Source: Pseudaminobacter sp040045035
Lineage (GTDB): Bacteria > Pseudomonadota > Alphaproteobacteria > Rhizobiales > Rhizobiaceae
Assembly (NCBI RefSeq): GCF_040045035.1
Contig: NZ_JBDZDS010000007.1
Location: forward strand, 124,001 to 188,000
Direction of reading: 5' to 3'
DNA length: 64,000 nucleotides
Shown here: piece after piece, positions 36,360-45,063 of the stretch
Numbering within the stretch: the first letter of the stretch is position 1
Layout: each line of letters starts with the position of its first letter
The notes under the pieces: model-generated
The model's database searches: none
Told to the model about the DNA's origin: nothing
The model's input: the letters and a program-made list of their open reading frames with translations, nothing else
Position numbers and translations under genes: made by a program

Positions 36360-36751
36360 GCGAAGCCCCCGAGGGCCATGTGATCAAGGTAGTCTCGCAC
36401 GGCAGCAGCCTTGCCGTCCTTCACAAGCGCCTCCGCAGTGCGACCGCCAAAGGCCGGCAAAGGTTGAGCCCGATACCAGGCCATCGCCTGCTCCTTGCCA
36501 CCTGCCCAGACGGTTATCCGGCTGATGATCTCGAGCATCTCGCGAAGGCGGCTCTGCGTCTTGGCGGCACGACTGCGTTCTGAACGATACAACGCCTCCC
36601 GGGCCAGCCCAGCTGTTTCGGCCACCTGGCTTTTCGACATGCCGAACCCGGTCGCCACCCGATCAATGGCGATCTTGCCGGCCTGATCCATATAGGACAA
36701 CACAAGCGGCTCGTTGGACGGCGGCAGCTTCAACGCGTGGGCCATTTGCAT
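36356..36751 (-). CDS. Xre/MbcA/ParS-type antitoxin
   Basis: A 131-residue antitoxin with an N-terminal Xre-like helix-turn-helix (DRVATGFGMSKSQVAETAGL, residues about 31-50) and the C-terminal DUF2384 toxin-binding domain (AWYRAQPLPAFGGRTAEAL near 90-110, the conserved P-x-FGG-x-TA motif). It is encoded first and overlaps the RES toxin gene. Such antitoxins also repress their own promoter. ATG 36751 or 36745 can serve as the start; AGGTG lies just upstream. Confidence 0.85.
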   Translation of the reverse strand: MQMAHALKLPPSNEPLVLSYMDQAGKIAIDRVATGFGMSKSQVAETAGLAREALYRSERSRAAKTQSRLREMLEIISRITVWAGGKEQAMAWYRAQPLPAFGGRTAEALVKDGKAAAVRDYLDHMALGGFA

Positions 36752-36864
36752 TCACCTGTCATATTTATCGACGTGCTTTCTGTGCAAAGTATATGGCGAA
36801 CCGCTTCGCACCACAATCCCTTGTCGTGTCCCGCGTTCCGCCCGCGCCGACCCGGTTTGCAGTG

Positions 36865-38073
36865 TCATCCCGCCATCCTCACTGAGCTGCCGGCAGCCTT
36901 CAACGCCGCCATCAACATAGGCCCGACGGAAAACTCGCCTGCCCTGGCCTTATCGGTGAGAACGCGCAGATAGCCGCCGGCCGAGTTGATATGCTGCGCC
37001 CGTTGCAAGATGCAGGAAATGACGATCGCCGTGGTTTCCTGACCCATGGCCTCCAGCGCATCCGCGTAGGCCGATGGGCTGATCCCCAGATAGCCGCGCA
37101 CTTGGGCTGCAGTTGCCATCAGGTCGCGCCAGTCCCCAATTCCGTCGACCGCATAATCAGCAATTTCCGGACAGGCTTTCAGCACCAATGCCAGAGGATA
37201 CCCTTTCGGCGGCTCTGCCGTTTTGTTTCTGGGTGCAAGCGTCGCCCCGCTTCTTTTCGAAGCAGGTTCAAGTTCAAAAATGGAGTCGGTATTTGAATTA
37301 GAATGCTGCCGCTCATTTCGGGATTCATTGCCGCTCGGGTATGCAGAATTCTTATGGTTTTCCAACAGCATATCCACTTCTTCACGAAGTGTGGCCAGCT
37401 CGCCGACGACGGCCTCCAGTTCGGCGAGCGGGGCGCGGCGGGGAATGGCTTCCACGATCGCACGGAAACGGCTCCAAAGTGTTCCCCAATCCCCCGGAAT
37501 CCTCTCTTCTAGGGCCAAATCGATCAGCTTGCCGATATCGCGTCTGTGAAGCGTGATCCGTTCTCTCATAAGCCTGAGAGCCGCGCTGTCCGCACGGGTC
37601 TGTTCCGCCGCTGCAGCGAACTCGTCGGCACGGGCAAGCAATGGGGCAAGGGAGAAGCCGAAAGCCTCCTCGATGTCCCCTCCCCTGCCCTTGCGGGCGT
37701 ATCGCTTGCCATTCGGGCTGTCGCGTCGCGTGATCAGGCCACAGTCCACCAGCGCGGCCAGATGACGGCGAAGGGTTGCATCGGCCATCCCATGGGCGCG
37801 CAGTGAGAGCTGCGTGTTCGACGGGAAAACGATCAGGCCGTTTTCCTCCGACAGTTCGCTGTCGGGATAAAAGGACAACAGCCCGCTCAGAACGGCCAGC
37901 GAGCGATCGCCGATGCCGATGATTGTCTTGGCCTCGCACAGCCAACGATAAAGTTGCCACTTGTCCACGGCCTTGCCAGGCTCGATCTGGCGTGAATCGA
38001 TCTGATTTGCCAGCATGGCGAGCGACATCGGCCTCGCCCCGAAGGGCGTGGTTACAGCAGTCCCCACATTCAT
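36865..38073 (-). CDS. repC: Replication initiator RepC of a repABC replicon
   Basis: RepC is the initiator of repABC plasmids and chromids, 402 residues, the usual length. The N-terminal DNA-binding domain is intact (LFQ-like region QLSLRAHGMADATLRRHLAA near 85-105, then LVDCGLITRRDSPNGKRYAR). The C-terminal RP-C domain runs from about 300 (YPLALVLKACPEIADYAVDG). In this family the replication origin lies inside the gene. Here the middle (about 37250-37375) is markedly AT-rich and repetitive in Asn/Ser codons, which fits. It is read after repB and separated from it by 155 bases holding the antisense ctRNA. Confidence 0.92.
   Translation of the reverse strand: MNVGTAVTTPFGARPMSLAMLANQIDSRQIEPGKAVDKWQLYRWLCEAKTIIGIGDRSLAVLSGLLSFYPDSELSEENGLIVFPSNTQLSLRAHGMADATLRRHLAALVDCGLITRRDSPNGKRYARKGRGGDIEEAFGFSLAPLLARADEFAAAAEQTRADSAALRLMRERITLHRRDIGKLIDLALEERIPGDWGTLWSRFRAIVEAIPRRAPLAELEAVVGELATLREEVDMLLENHKNSAYPSGNESRNERQHSNSNTDSIFELEPASKRSGATLAPRNKTAEPPKGYPLALVLKACPEIADYAVDGIGDWRDLMATAAQVRGYLGISPSAYADALEAMGQETTAIVISCILQRAQHINSAGGYLRVLTDKARAGEFSVGPMLMAALKAAGSSVRMAG
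37250..37375. other. Putative replication origin (AT-rich segment inside repC)
   Basis: This segment is much richer in A/T than the rest of repC and encodes a low-complexity linker (GNESRNERQHSNSNTDSIFE). Experimental work on repABC plasmids places oriV in the corresponding AT-rich part of repC. The assignment here is by analogy. Confidence 0.5.
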
Positions 38074-38165
38074 TTTCTTCGCCTTTCAATGAGGCAAAAG
38101 AAATCCACTCGCCGAACCGACGCTGCGACTCTTGACAGTGATTCGTGGAAATGCGATTCTCAACT

Positions 38166-38220
38166 TGCTTAAGGTTAGAGAGAGGCTTCCACGGCGTGCC
38201 GTTCGGGGGCCTTTTTCTTT
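38166..38220 (+). ncRNA. Antisense ctRNA (incA-type) controlling repC
   Basis: In repABC cassettes a small counter-transcribed RNA is made from the repB-repC gap on the opposite strand and blocks RepC synthesis. Here the plus strand has a good sigma-70-type promoter (TTGACA at 38132-38137, 17-base spacer, GATTCT at 38155-38160). About 25-55 bases later there is a long hairpin ending in TTTTTCTTTT. The predicted RNA is about 55 nt. Exact ends are inferred. Confidence 0.65.
38184..38220 (+). terminator. Intrinsic terminator of the ctRNA
   Basis: GGCTTCC pairs with GGGGGCC (two G-T pairs), with an inner ACGGC/GCCGT stem, followed directly by TTTTTCTTTT. It is a strong rho-independent terminator on the plus strand and also a pairing surface against the repC leader. 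Confidence 0.68.
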
Positions 38221-38228
38221 TGCGGCTT

Positions 38229-39248
38229 CTAGTCTCCTATTGGTGTTCTCCCAGACTTTCTGAATGCCTCGTAGAGGTCGTCCAGATTCTCGGAAATCCA
38301 TGTACCGAAGCGGTTCCCGTGCGATTCGCTTACCGCGAGCGTCACCGCTTTCCCCGTCTGCTTGACGGTTACGCTTACTGACTTGTCCACCGGAGCCCAG
38401 GTCTTGGAGGCAGGCTTTACCGCCTTCTGCTTCACAGCTCCGTCCGACTCCGCTGCCAGTTCCGACAGCAGAAGATTGAAACGCTCATCCGAGCCCGCCC
38501 TGCGGAACCTGTCCTCCCGGACAAGATCCGCTGCGCGGGAGGCATTGCCATCAAGCATGTATCGCCGGACGAAATCCTCCCAGCGGCCTCGCCCGATGCC
38601 AGGTGCGGCGCCGATCGCCAGGAGTATTTCCTTCGGCACGGACGACGCGATCTTGATCATCTCCGATACGTGCGACTTTCCGGTCGACAGCGAAGCGCAG
38701 ATGGTTTCCCGCCGATATCCGGCCGCCTCCTGAGCAAGCGCGAAGGAGCACTTCTCGATGAAGGAGAGGTCTTCGCGGGCAGAGTTCTCCTCGCCCTGGA
38801 ATATGACGGCTTGTTCGTCGGTGAGTTCGCGAACGGCGGCCTTGAATTTCAGGCCCAACTTCTTCGCCGCGGCCAGCCTGCGGCGGCCGTAAACGATCTG
38901 GAACGTGCCGGCCCGACCGGGCACCGGTCGCACCAGGCCGGGAACGATCTGCCCCCTCTCCCGCATGGAGTCCGTAAGCTCGGCGATGACCGCGTCGTCA
39001 TAGGCGCCTTCGAAGCGGTCATGGATGACGGACGGAAGGATCTGATCGGGATCGAGCTCCACGATCTGCTCGCCATCCTTGAGCAGCCTTTCGGCCAGCT
39101 CGCTCCGTTCCTGCATCTGGCGGACGCCGGCAGCGACCTTCAACAAATGCGGCGACGAGCTCTTCGGTGCCGGGGTCGGAAGCGTTTCGTCGGTCCCGAG
39201 TTGCCCCAGAACCGCGGCGAACATGCCCTTCGAATCCTTGCGGCTCAT
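38229..39248 (-). CDS. repB: Plasmid partition protein RepB (ParB family)
   Basis: A ParB-family partition protein, 339 residues. The ParB/Srx NTPase-like domain covers about 60-165 (QIVELDPDQILPSVIHDRFE, then VYGRRRLAAAKKLG, an RRxxA box), followed by the HTH domain (ICASLSTGKSHVSEMIKIAS) near 190 and a C-terminal dimerisation part. It binds parS sites; two perfect candidates lie upstream of repA. Its ATG overlaps the repA stop as ATGA. Confidence 0.92.
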   Translation of the reverse strand: MSRKDSKGMFAAVLGQLGTDETLPTPAPKSSSPHLLKVAAGVRQMQERSELAERLLKDGEQIVELDPDQILPSVIHDRFEGAYDDAVIAELTDSMRERGQIVPGLVRPVPGRAGTFQIVYGRRRLAAAKKLGLKFKAAVRELTDEQAVIFQGEENSAREDLSFIEKCSFALAQEAAGYRRETICASLSTGKSHVSEMIKIASSVPKEILLAIGAAPGIGRGRWEDFVRRYMLDGNASRAADLVREDRFRRAGSDERFNLLLSELAAESDGAVKQKAVKPASKTWAPVDKSVSVTVKQTGKAVTLAVSESHGNRFGTWISENLDDLYEAFRKSGRTPIGD

Positions 39249-40396
39249 TGTTCACGCCCCCAAGCTGCAGTGATGAGGGCTTCGATCTCGGCGTTGGCCG
39301 CGTTGATCGATTCAATCGCCCGATCATATGTCTTAGGCGCCGAGAAACGCGCTCTCTGCACTTCGTACAGGCTTTGCTTCCAGGTCAGCGCGTCGGCAAC
39401 GGCCGTGGACTTGATGACCGCGTTCAGCAGCAGGTCCGTGCCGAAAACCTGACGCATGAGCGCCTGCATATTGGCTTGCGGGTGGTCGTTCGGCTCAAAC
39501 TTGGTGATCAGGAACTTGGCGAAGTCCCATTGGGCGCCCGCACCCGCCTCGTCCAGGATCTGCATGTAGGAGGCGGCCAACTCGAGAAACTTGCCCGTCG
39601 AGTCCACGTCCAGCATATGCGCGGGAACCGGAATCAGGACGCCTGTCGCCGCGGTGAGCGAGGAAAGCGTCAGGAAGTTAAGCGACGGCGCGCAGTCGAG
39701 CAGAATGACATCATAGTCATCGGCGATCTGTTCAAGCGCCTGGGACACCCGCAACAGGAAGCCCGTTCCGCCTGTCTTCCTCATTTCGATGGCAACGGCG
39801 GTTTCGAATTCGGTCAGCTCGAGCCCCGCGCAGATCACATCGAAACCCGCGATGTGCGTCTGATGGATAATCTCCCGGGTCGGGATCGGCTCATCAAAGC
39901 GGATCGACGAATAGAGCGTGTCCCCTTCCCTGTAGTCGAAGCCGGGCAGCGCGCCATGAAGGCCGGTCAGCGACGCCTGGGGATCCATGTCCACCGCAAG
40001 CACGCGATAGCCGCGCAAGGCAAGCCAATGTCCGAGATGGATCGTCGTCGACGTCTTCGAGGATCCGCCCTTGAAATTGGTGACCGCAATGATCTGGCAC
40101 TCCTCGCCCGGAACGCGGCGGGGATTGATCGACTTCTTCCGGCCCTTTTCGGCAAGGTGGATCCTGAGGTCGAGTATCTGGTCGAGCGTATAGAGCCGCC
40201 TGCCATTCGGGGTGACCTCGGGCTCGGGCCCCTGCCCCTTCAACGACACCTGACGGATATAGGCCTCCGTCACGCCTAGGAGGGCGGCGACTTCCGACGA
40301 GGCGAACTTCCGCATCGTCCGCTTTGCATCCGGCGGATATTGTGCAAGCGCCAGATTGTTCAGCGCCGTCTCGAGCTTGTTCGAGAATGTCTGCAT
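39245..40396 (-). CDS. repA: Plasmid partition ATPase RepA (ParA family)
   Basis: A ParA-type ATPase, 383 residues from ATG 40396; the frame stays open to 40450 with GTG options. A MerR-like N-terminal DNA-binding region (FASSEVAALLGVTEAYIRQV) precedes the deviant Walker A FKGGSSKTST near residue 113. Walker A' VDMDPQASLT and Walker B VILLDCAPSLN follow. With RepB it segregates the replicon and represses its own promoter. Upstream lie inverted repeats at 40474-40490 and 40501-40537 and the two parS-like sites. Confidence 0.92.
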   Translation of the reverse strand: MQTFSNKLETALNNLALAQYPPDAKRTMRKFASSEVAALLGVTEAYIRQVSLKGQGPEPEVTPNGRRLYTLDQILDLRIHLAEKGRKKSINPRRVPGEECQIIAVTNFKGGSSKTSTTIHLGHWLALRGYRVLAVDMDPQASLTGLHGALPGFDYREGDTLYSSIRFDEPIPTREIIHQTHIAGFDVICAGLELTEFETAVAIEMRKTGGTGFLLRVSQALEQIADDYDVILLDCAPSLNFLTLSSLTAATGVLIPVPAHMLDVDSTGKFLELAASYMQILDEAGAGAQWDFAKFLITKFEPNDHPQANMQALMRQVFGTDLLLNAVIKSTAVADALTWKQSLYEVQRARFSAPKTYDRAIESINAANAEIEALITAAWGREQ

Positions 40397-40473
40397 GAAC
40401 TGCAGACTGCTTAGATTTCTAGTCACCCGATTCTCTCCGTGCCCCAACACCCTTTTGAGAAAGCATCGGATTG

Positions 40474-40490
40474 GTTAACAGCTTGCTAAC
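40474..40490. promoter_or_regulatory. Imperfect palindrome upstream of repA
   Basis: GTTAACAGCTTGCTAAC is a 17-bp imperfect dyad about 80 bases before the repA start, flanked by GCATC (left) and GATGC (right), so the symmetry extends outwards. It could be a RepA or RepB operator. Confidence 0.4.
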
Positions 40491-40500
40491 GATGCCCTGA

Positions 40501-40537
40501 CTACGCAAAATCGCGATATTTCGATTTTTTTCCGTAG
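40501..40537. promoter_or_regulatory. Putative RepA operator/promoter dyad
   Basis: Nested inverted repeats CTACG...CGTAG enclosing AAAATCG-N8-CGATTTT make an AT-rich 37-bp dyad in the repA leader. Position fits the autoregulatory operator of repABC operons. Confidence 0.45.
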
Positions 40538-40590
40538 CTATTTTGCTAATCCGATTCGGGATGCTTGGGCAAATGAGGCCGGGGATAAGA

Positions 40591-40606
40591 GTTCCCAGCT
40601 GGGAAC
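40591..40606. promoter_or_regulatory. parS-like centromere site 1
   Basis: The perfect 16-bp palindrome GTTCCCAGCTGGGAAC matches the general repABC parS pattern GTTNNNNGCNNNNAAC, about 195 bases upstream of repA. Confidence 0.75.
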
Positions 40607-40628
40607 TTCCTGTCAGCCACCCTGCCGA

Positions 40629-40644
40629 GTTCCCTGCTGGGAAC
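40629..40644. promoter_or_regulatory. parS-like centromere site 2
   Basis: GTTCCCTGCTGGGAAC is identical to site 1 except at one position and starts 38 bases after it. Two closely spaced copies upstream of repA strengthen the parS call. Confidence 0.75.
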
Positions 40645-41894
40645 CAGTTCTTCAGAACCCGCCCTCCATCGGCAGAAGGGCTTGGATCCAAGCGCAGTCC
40701 CAGGCATACGTAAAGGGAGGTAAGCGGCCCGAAGGTCGCGAGGCAAGTGCTGCGACGAGCGGTGCCATCTCCACAATGCTCGCATCCGAGCGCAGCGAAA
40801 AATTCGAGAAAGGTCATTGCGGCAGCGCACGGCATGAACCAACCCCTCTCGGCCCCTCGGGTTATCAAGGCTTCGTTGTCGCTTGCGTGCTCTGATGAGA
40901 ACTTGACCGACCGTATATCCCCCCCAAAAAAAAGTCCCGCCCTCCAGCCAGGCGGAGGGGGACGATTTCCTTGTCACGTCAGCCGGGGTGGAAGTAGGTG
41001 CAACGCGGCCGCGTCGCAAACGTTTCCCTACCGTTTGCTGGATTTCAAATGCATTGCCCCGCTTCGAGAGAGGGTATGATCGCGGGTTTCATCCTGCTCT
41101 CGGAGACAAGGTTCGTTCCTAGCGTCGCTCGATCCTCACACCTCACCATCGTGGCTGTCTCGGCCCAGGCCTCACCCATCCTGAGAACGCGAGCAGTGCC
41201 GTCTCGACGCGGCGCACCTCCCTCGTCGCCACGCCGGTTTCCACCGCCTGGCCATTTCAGAACCAAGCAAGACGGGCTTGCCCTTCCGACACGCTCATCC
41301 CGCTTGACGCCCTTTGTCCGCCCTGTCGATGCCCTTGCCCCGTTCGTTGGCCTCCACATTCGCATCGCCGGCCGTCGCCTAGAGACTGCCTTTGGGACTC
41401 ACCGCCCATCGACGCCACCGCAGCGCCATCAAACGAAACATGGCCCACCTCCACGACTAACCGGATCATCACTCGTGTTGCCGTGGCGCCGATGCGACCA
41501 TTCCCGGATCTTGACCATTCCCGAGAAGTTCCTTCTGTCACCCTTGGCTAAAACCAGGTGTCTGTGACAGCAGTGATAGCTAGCGGGAAGGCTGCGCAGC
41601 AGCCATGCGCCGATCGCCTTCGCCGAATCCGGTTGACCCCCGGGGCGACAAGCATCGCGACATCGCTGATCTGCTGAATCGAGCCGGCATGTCCAAAATC
41701 CGATCTGAAACTCTTCACGAGGGCCAGGGGATTCGAAAGACGGATCAGTCGCGCCACCGACGCATCCCGATCATGTATCGGACAAGGCAGTAGGCGAGGG
41801 GCATCCCTCCCAAAGCAGCCGGGAAATTCCTCGCCCTTGCTCATTCGATGCACTCCAATATCTCGAGGTGTTTGGTTATGGCGCGGGAATTGTA
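40645..41894. other. 1.25-kb stretch without a supported gene
   Basis: Between the parS-like sites and a degenerate AlpA-like gene I find no frame with family features. The open frames present are low-complexity (Ser/Arg/Pro-rich) and look like by-products of composition. The segment is less GC-rich than the catabolic region and contains an A-run at 40924-40933 and short repeats. It may be decayed plasmid backbone. Confidence 0.4.
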
Positions 41895-43276
41895 ATGCGA
41901 TCTATTGAGATACTCCTGCCGTCAATCAGGTGGCCGCAATCTTTGGCGTGGCCACGTCATCAATCTGGAGGTGGGTGACGCAGGGCGTATTGCCAAAGCC
42001 AATGAGGCTTGGTGGCCGCACCAGATGGGTTGAGGCCGAAATCCGAGCCGTGATTGAGCGGGAAAAGGCTACCCGCACCAAGACTGCACCCCGCCAACGA
42101 ACAGCACCGGCCGAGAAGCGCGCCCGCGTGCGGCTAGACGACGTTTGGTGCGCCATGACCAGCATGAGCAACAGCGAGAAGGCCGCGCGCGTGGCCGTGA
42201 GACCCGGCTTCACCGTACCCGGCGTTGGCGTGTTCAGGACGACGTTTGACCAGATCATAATTTCCGCGCACGTGGACAAGGCTGGACTGGAGAGGGCCCT
42301 GCCGATCGAGGAACTGAAAGCGTGCGGCTAAGCTTTCAACCATGAAAAGGTCAAGCGCAAGCGCAGCACCCGTATTAGGTTGATCTGTTTGCCCGACAAG
42401 CAGCCGCTGAAGCTGTTGAAACGGTATGAGCGCCACCTTGGCAACTACTGGGTTACGAGCGCCGAGATTGCTACCGACGACTACAATTGCGGCAACGACC
42501 TGAGCCGAGCGAGGGCAAAGCGCGCGGCGCTGTTCAAGGTCATGGGGAAGCGCAATCAACAACAGGGCTACCTCACAGCCATCGACCGCGACAAGAACGG
42601 CAACCAGCGCACGCCAACTCAGCTAGAACGCCGTGGCCTCATAGACAACGATTTCACCATCTATTTCGAGGACGACGGCGCTGACCTTGGCCTGAAGGTA
42701 TACCTTCGTCGCGAGAAGCTGGCCAACGAGCGGCACGGTGACATTGGCTGCCACATCGAGTTCACCTTGGCGAGGAACCGATCCGTAAGATTGCATTTGG
42801 GCGGCGATCAGCTCGATGACTTGATCAATGCGAACCTGCCAGCATTCTTCAAACGCCAAATATTCCTTGAGGAAGTAGACTTTGAGCGCCTTGGCTATTT
42901 GTTCAGCCCGGAGACCGGGCAGAGACCGAAGCGGGCGGACAAGCGGAAAACAGCGTCATGGACAGCCCGCCAAATGGACGACACAGCATACCGTGCGAGG
43001 CGAGTTGCGCATCATGTAGTCAAGGTGCTTGGCGACGCCGATTGGGTGAACCCGCCTCACCGGGGCGAGGACATTCGGCACACTTCACCGGCCCATATTA
43101 CAGGGCTGCTGCGCCGCTACTACAACGGGCCGCTGGATCAGCGTCAGCTGCTCGCGCGCCGCCTTGCCGCGATTGCCATCCAGAAATCCGTCGAGTTGAA
43201 CCTGCCATGGCCCGCTCTTGGGCTTCGGTTGCCGCTCGCGCTCGTAGGAGAACGGCGTCTTGTCGGCAAAGTCTGA
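41895..43276 (+). pseudogene. AlpA-like HTH joined to a replication-like protein, broken by a frameshift and a stop
   Basis: From about 41930 one frame encodes an AlpA/excisionase-like helix-turn-helix (VAAIFGVATSSIWRWVTQG, then VLPKPMRLGGRTRWVEAEIR). A better N-terminus (MRSIEILLP from ATG 41895) is one base out of frame, as if a C was lost at CTGCC/GTCAAT. The frame continues to TAA at 42329-42331 and then stays open in the same frame to 43276. The second part (LKLLKRYERHLGNYWVTSAE, later HIEFTLARNRSVRLHLGGDQ) vaguely resembles replication initiators of phage/plasmid rolling-circle type. That family call is weak. It is probably a dead gene. Confidence 0.45.
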
Positions 43277-43355
43277 TTGTGCCCGTGCATTAGAACAAGC
43301 TGAACAAGGACGAGCAGGCTGTAGCTGTTTATCTAAATAGCGAAGAATCCCTGAA

Positions 43356-43490
43356 ATGGTACACTGCATCGTCGTCCGCCACCAATACGGTTTGCAGGGT
43401 TGGAAGCGAGTCAATGTCTATCCGGATTTCATTTTCGCGATTTCTTCGAAACAAAAGCTATCCAGAATATTTGCGCTAGGACCAAGGATG
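43356..43490 (+). pseudogene. Fragment resembling the C-terminus of a helicase/type III restriction enzyme
   Basis: A short frame reads HQYGLQGWKRVNVYPDFIFA, similar to the nuclease-like end of large DEAD-box helicase or restriction proteins (GLQGW-x4-YPDF). The following ETKGD-type motif is absent and the match stops at about 43490. It lies about 160 bases from the tRNA-Phe 3' end, at the edge of the mobile region. Confidence 0.35.
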
Positions 43491-43651
43491 GCCATTCGAC
43501 AACCTGCGGACCTGCCTCGAGGAAACATCACCGCGTTGAGATGCAGTGAGACAAGCGCACCCAACCAAGCGCCTTGGGTGGATCAGAAGGTGGATGCTGA
43601 TCTGACGAATTCTAGCATCTAACTGAAAACAAATAACTTTCAGGAAATAAA

Positions 43652-43727
43652 TGGTGCCCAGAGGCGGATTCGAACCACCGACACGCGGATTTTCAATCCG
43701 CTGCTCTACCAACTGAGCTATCTGGGC
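43652..43727 (-). tRNA. tRNA-Phe (anticodon GAA)
   Basis: A complete 76-nt cloverleaf read on the minus strand: acceptor GCCCAGA pairing with TCTGGGC, D-loop AGCTCAGTTGGTAGAG, anticodon arm GGATT-GAA-AATCC, T-arm with GGTTCGAATCC, and an encoded CCA. Its 3' end points to the left, towards the repABC block, the usual side for an element integrated at a tRNA gene. I found no second copy of its 3' end in the window. Confidence 0.96.
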
Positions 43728-44204
43728 CTGTTGCGAGAACAAGGAATAATCCTCGTTTTCTGCGTCGTCAGAAGCTTGGCAACCCCTGAAAACGGGTGGG
43801 TTATAGCATGAGATTTTCGCCTGTCCAGCACTTGAGCGTCGATTGTTGAAAGAAATCGAGATTGACGTTCGCAGCGCGGGCGCAATCTGGCGAAGACCGG
43901 GGCGTCAGCACAAAAAATCGGGCGAAAACAAGAAATTGACGCTCCAACTGCGACGTCGAGAAGGCCTTGATCCGGCGTTGATCCGGGCAGGGAAGGGGCG
44001 ACTTGGGCAAAAAATCTCTCGTCGGGCGGTGCAGGCCACCCGAATCTCGTGGTCGGATTCGATCGAGACGGAGAATCGCGCGCCTGGCGCCTTGTTTCTT
44101 GTCAGGCGCGGGCCGTGGCTCCCGAAAGCGCTATCGGAAGCAGGCGTCGGGTGAAGGAGGTTGATGGTCTCGAAATAAAGCGCGCTTGTGCCAGAGGCCA
44201 GGCG
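43728..44204. other. Intergenic region between tRNA-Phe and yacG
   Basis: About 480 bases. A 103-codon plus-strand frame is present, but its Arg/Lys-rich composition and lack of family features argue against a gene. It should hold the tRNA promoter near 43728-43790 and the terminator of the yacG operon. Confidence 0.4.
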
Positions 44205-44402
44205 TCATTCCGGCTTGTCGTCGTCTTCCTCGTCGTCGCGCACGGGAATGACATAGCGACCCGAGAGCCAGCGGTTGAGGTCGACTTCCTTGCAGCGCAA
44301 CGAGCAGAACGGATAGGTGTCGCGTGCCGACGGCTTGCCGCATTCGGGGCAGGCGCGCTTCGGCCGCAACGGCGTGACCTTGCCCGTGTCCTTGGTGCTC
44401 AT
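44205..44402 (-). CDS. yacG: Zinc-binding DNA gyrase inhibitor YacG
   Basis: A 65-residue zinc protein that in E. coli inhibits DNA gyrase. The four Cys are in RACPECGKPSARDTYPFC and SLRCKEVDLNRW (C-x2-C ... C-x3-C), followed by WLSGRYVIP. The C-terminal tail is very acidic (RDDEEDDDKPE), normal for this family. ATG 44402 overlaps the maf stop (ATGA). Confidence 0.9.
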   Translation of the reverse strand: MSTKDTGKVTPLRPKRACPECGKPSARDTYPFCSLRCKEVDLNRWLSGRYVIPVRDDEEDDDKPE

Positions 44403-45028
44403 GCGCGGGGCCCTGACAGCCAGCCGAAATGCACCTGAAAGCCTTCTGCGGTCAGAAGGCCGATGGTCTCGTACAGCGGCAGGCCAACGACATTGGTGTA
44501 CGAGCCGACAAGCTTGACGACAAAACTTCCGGCAAGCCCCTGTACGGCATAGCCGCCGGCCTTGCCTCGCCACTCGCCCGAGGCGAGATAGCTTTCCAGT
44601 TCCTCGCGGCCCAGCCGCTTGAAGCGCACGCGCGTCTCCACCAGCCGCTGCCGGACCTTGCCGTCAGGCGTGATCAGGCAGACGCCGGAATAGACGCGGT
44701 GCGAGCGGCCCGAAAGGAGCCGGAGGCAGTTCGAAGCTTCGTCGACGAATTCTGCCTTCGGCAGGATACGACGGCCGACCGCGACCACCGTGTCGGCGGC
44801 CAGCACAAAGCTGCCGGAAAAATCCGACTCCGTCTTCAGCGAGGCGTGCGCCTTCTCGGCCTTGGCCTTGGACAATCTCTTGGCCAGCGAGCGAGGATGT
44901 TCGGCGCGCAGCGGAGTTTCGTCGACATCGGCAGGCAGCAGACGATCCGCCTCGACGCCCGCCTGCTGGAGAAGTTCGATCCGGCGCGGCGAAGCCGAGG
45001 CAAGCACAAGCTTCTGAAGTGCGGTCAT
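44399..45028 (-). CDS. maf: Maf-family nucleotide pyrophosphatase
   Basis: A 209-residue Maf/HAM1-like nucleoside-triphosphate pyrophosphatase. These enzymes hydrolyse dTTP, UTP or modified nucleotides and have a role in septum control. The substrate-binding motif is LASASPRRIELL at 8-19, with VLAADTVV near 75 and YAVQGLAGSFV near 160. It lies in the conserved order infA-maf-yacG. Confidence 0.9.
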   Translation of the reverse strand: MTALQKLVLASASPRRIELLQQAGVEADRLLPADVDETPLRAEHPRSLAKRLSKAKAEKAHASLKTESDFSGSFVLAADTVVAVGRRILPKAEFVDEASNCLRLLSGRSHRVYSGVCLITPDGKVRQRLVETRVRFKRLGREELESYLASGEWRGKAGGYAVQGLAGSFVVKLVGSYTNVVGLPLYETIGLLTAEGFQVHFGWLSGPRA

Positions 45029-45063
45029 CGGAAACCTGTCGGCTGAAGCAACGGCGAGCCGGC

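Noticed and set aside
40998..41567. A 189-codon Ser/Pro/Arg-rich plus-strand frame downstream of the parS-like sites
   Set aside because: No domain, no ribosome-binding site and biased composition; minus-strand alternatives of similar quality overlap it.
43652..43727. A duplicate of the tRNA-Phe 3' end that would mark the other border of an integrated element
   Set aside because: No second copy was found by eye in the window; it may lie further left, so integration at this tRNA remains inference.
43843..44154. A 103-codon frame between tRNA-Phe and yacG
   Set aside because: No family features, and this gap is normally non-coding in the conserved cluster.
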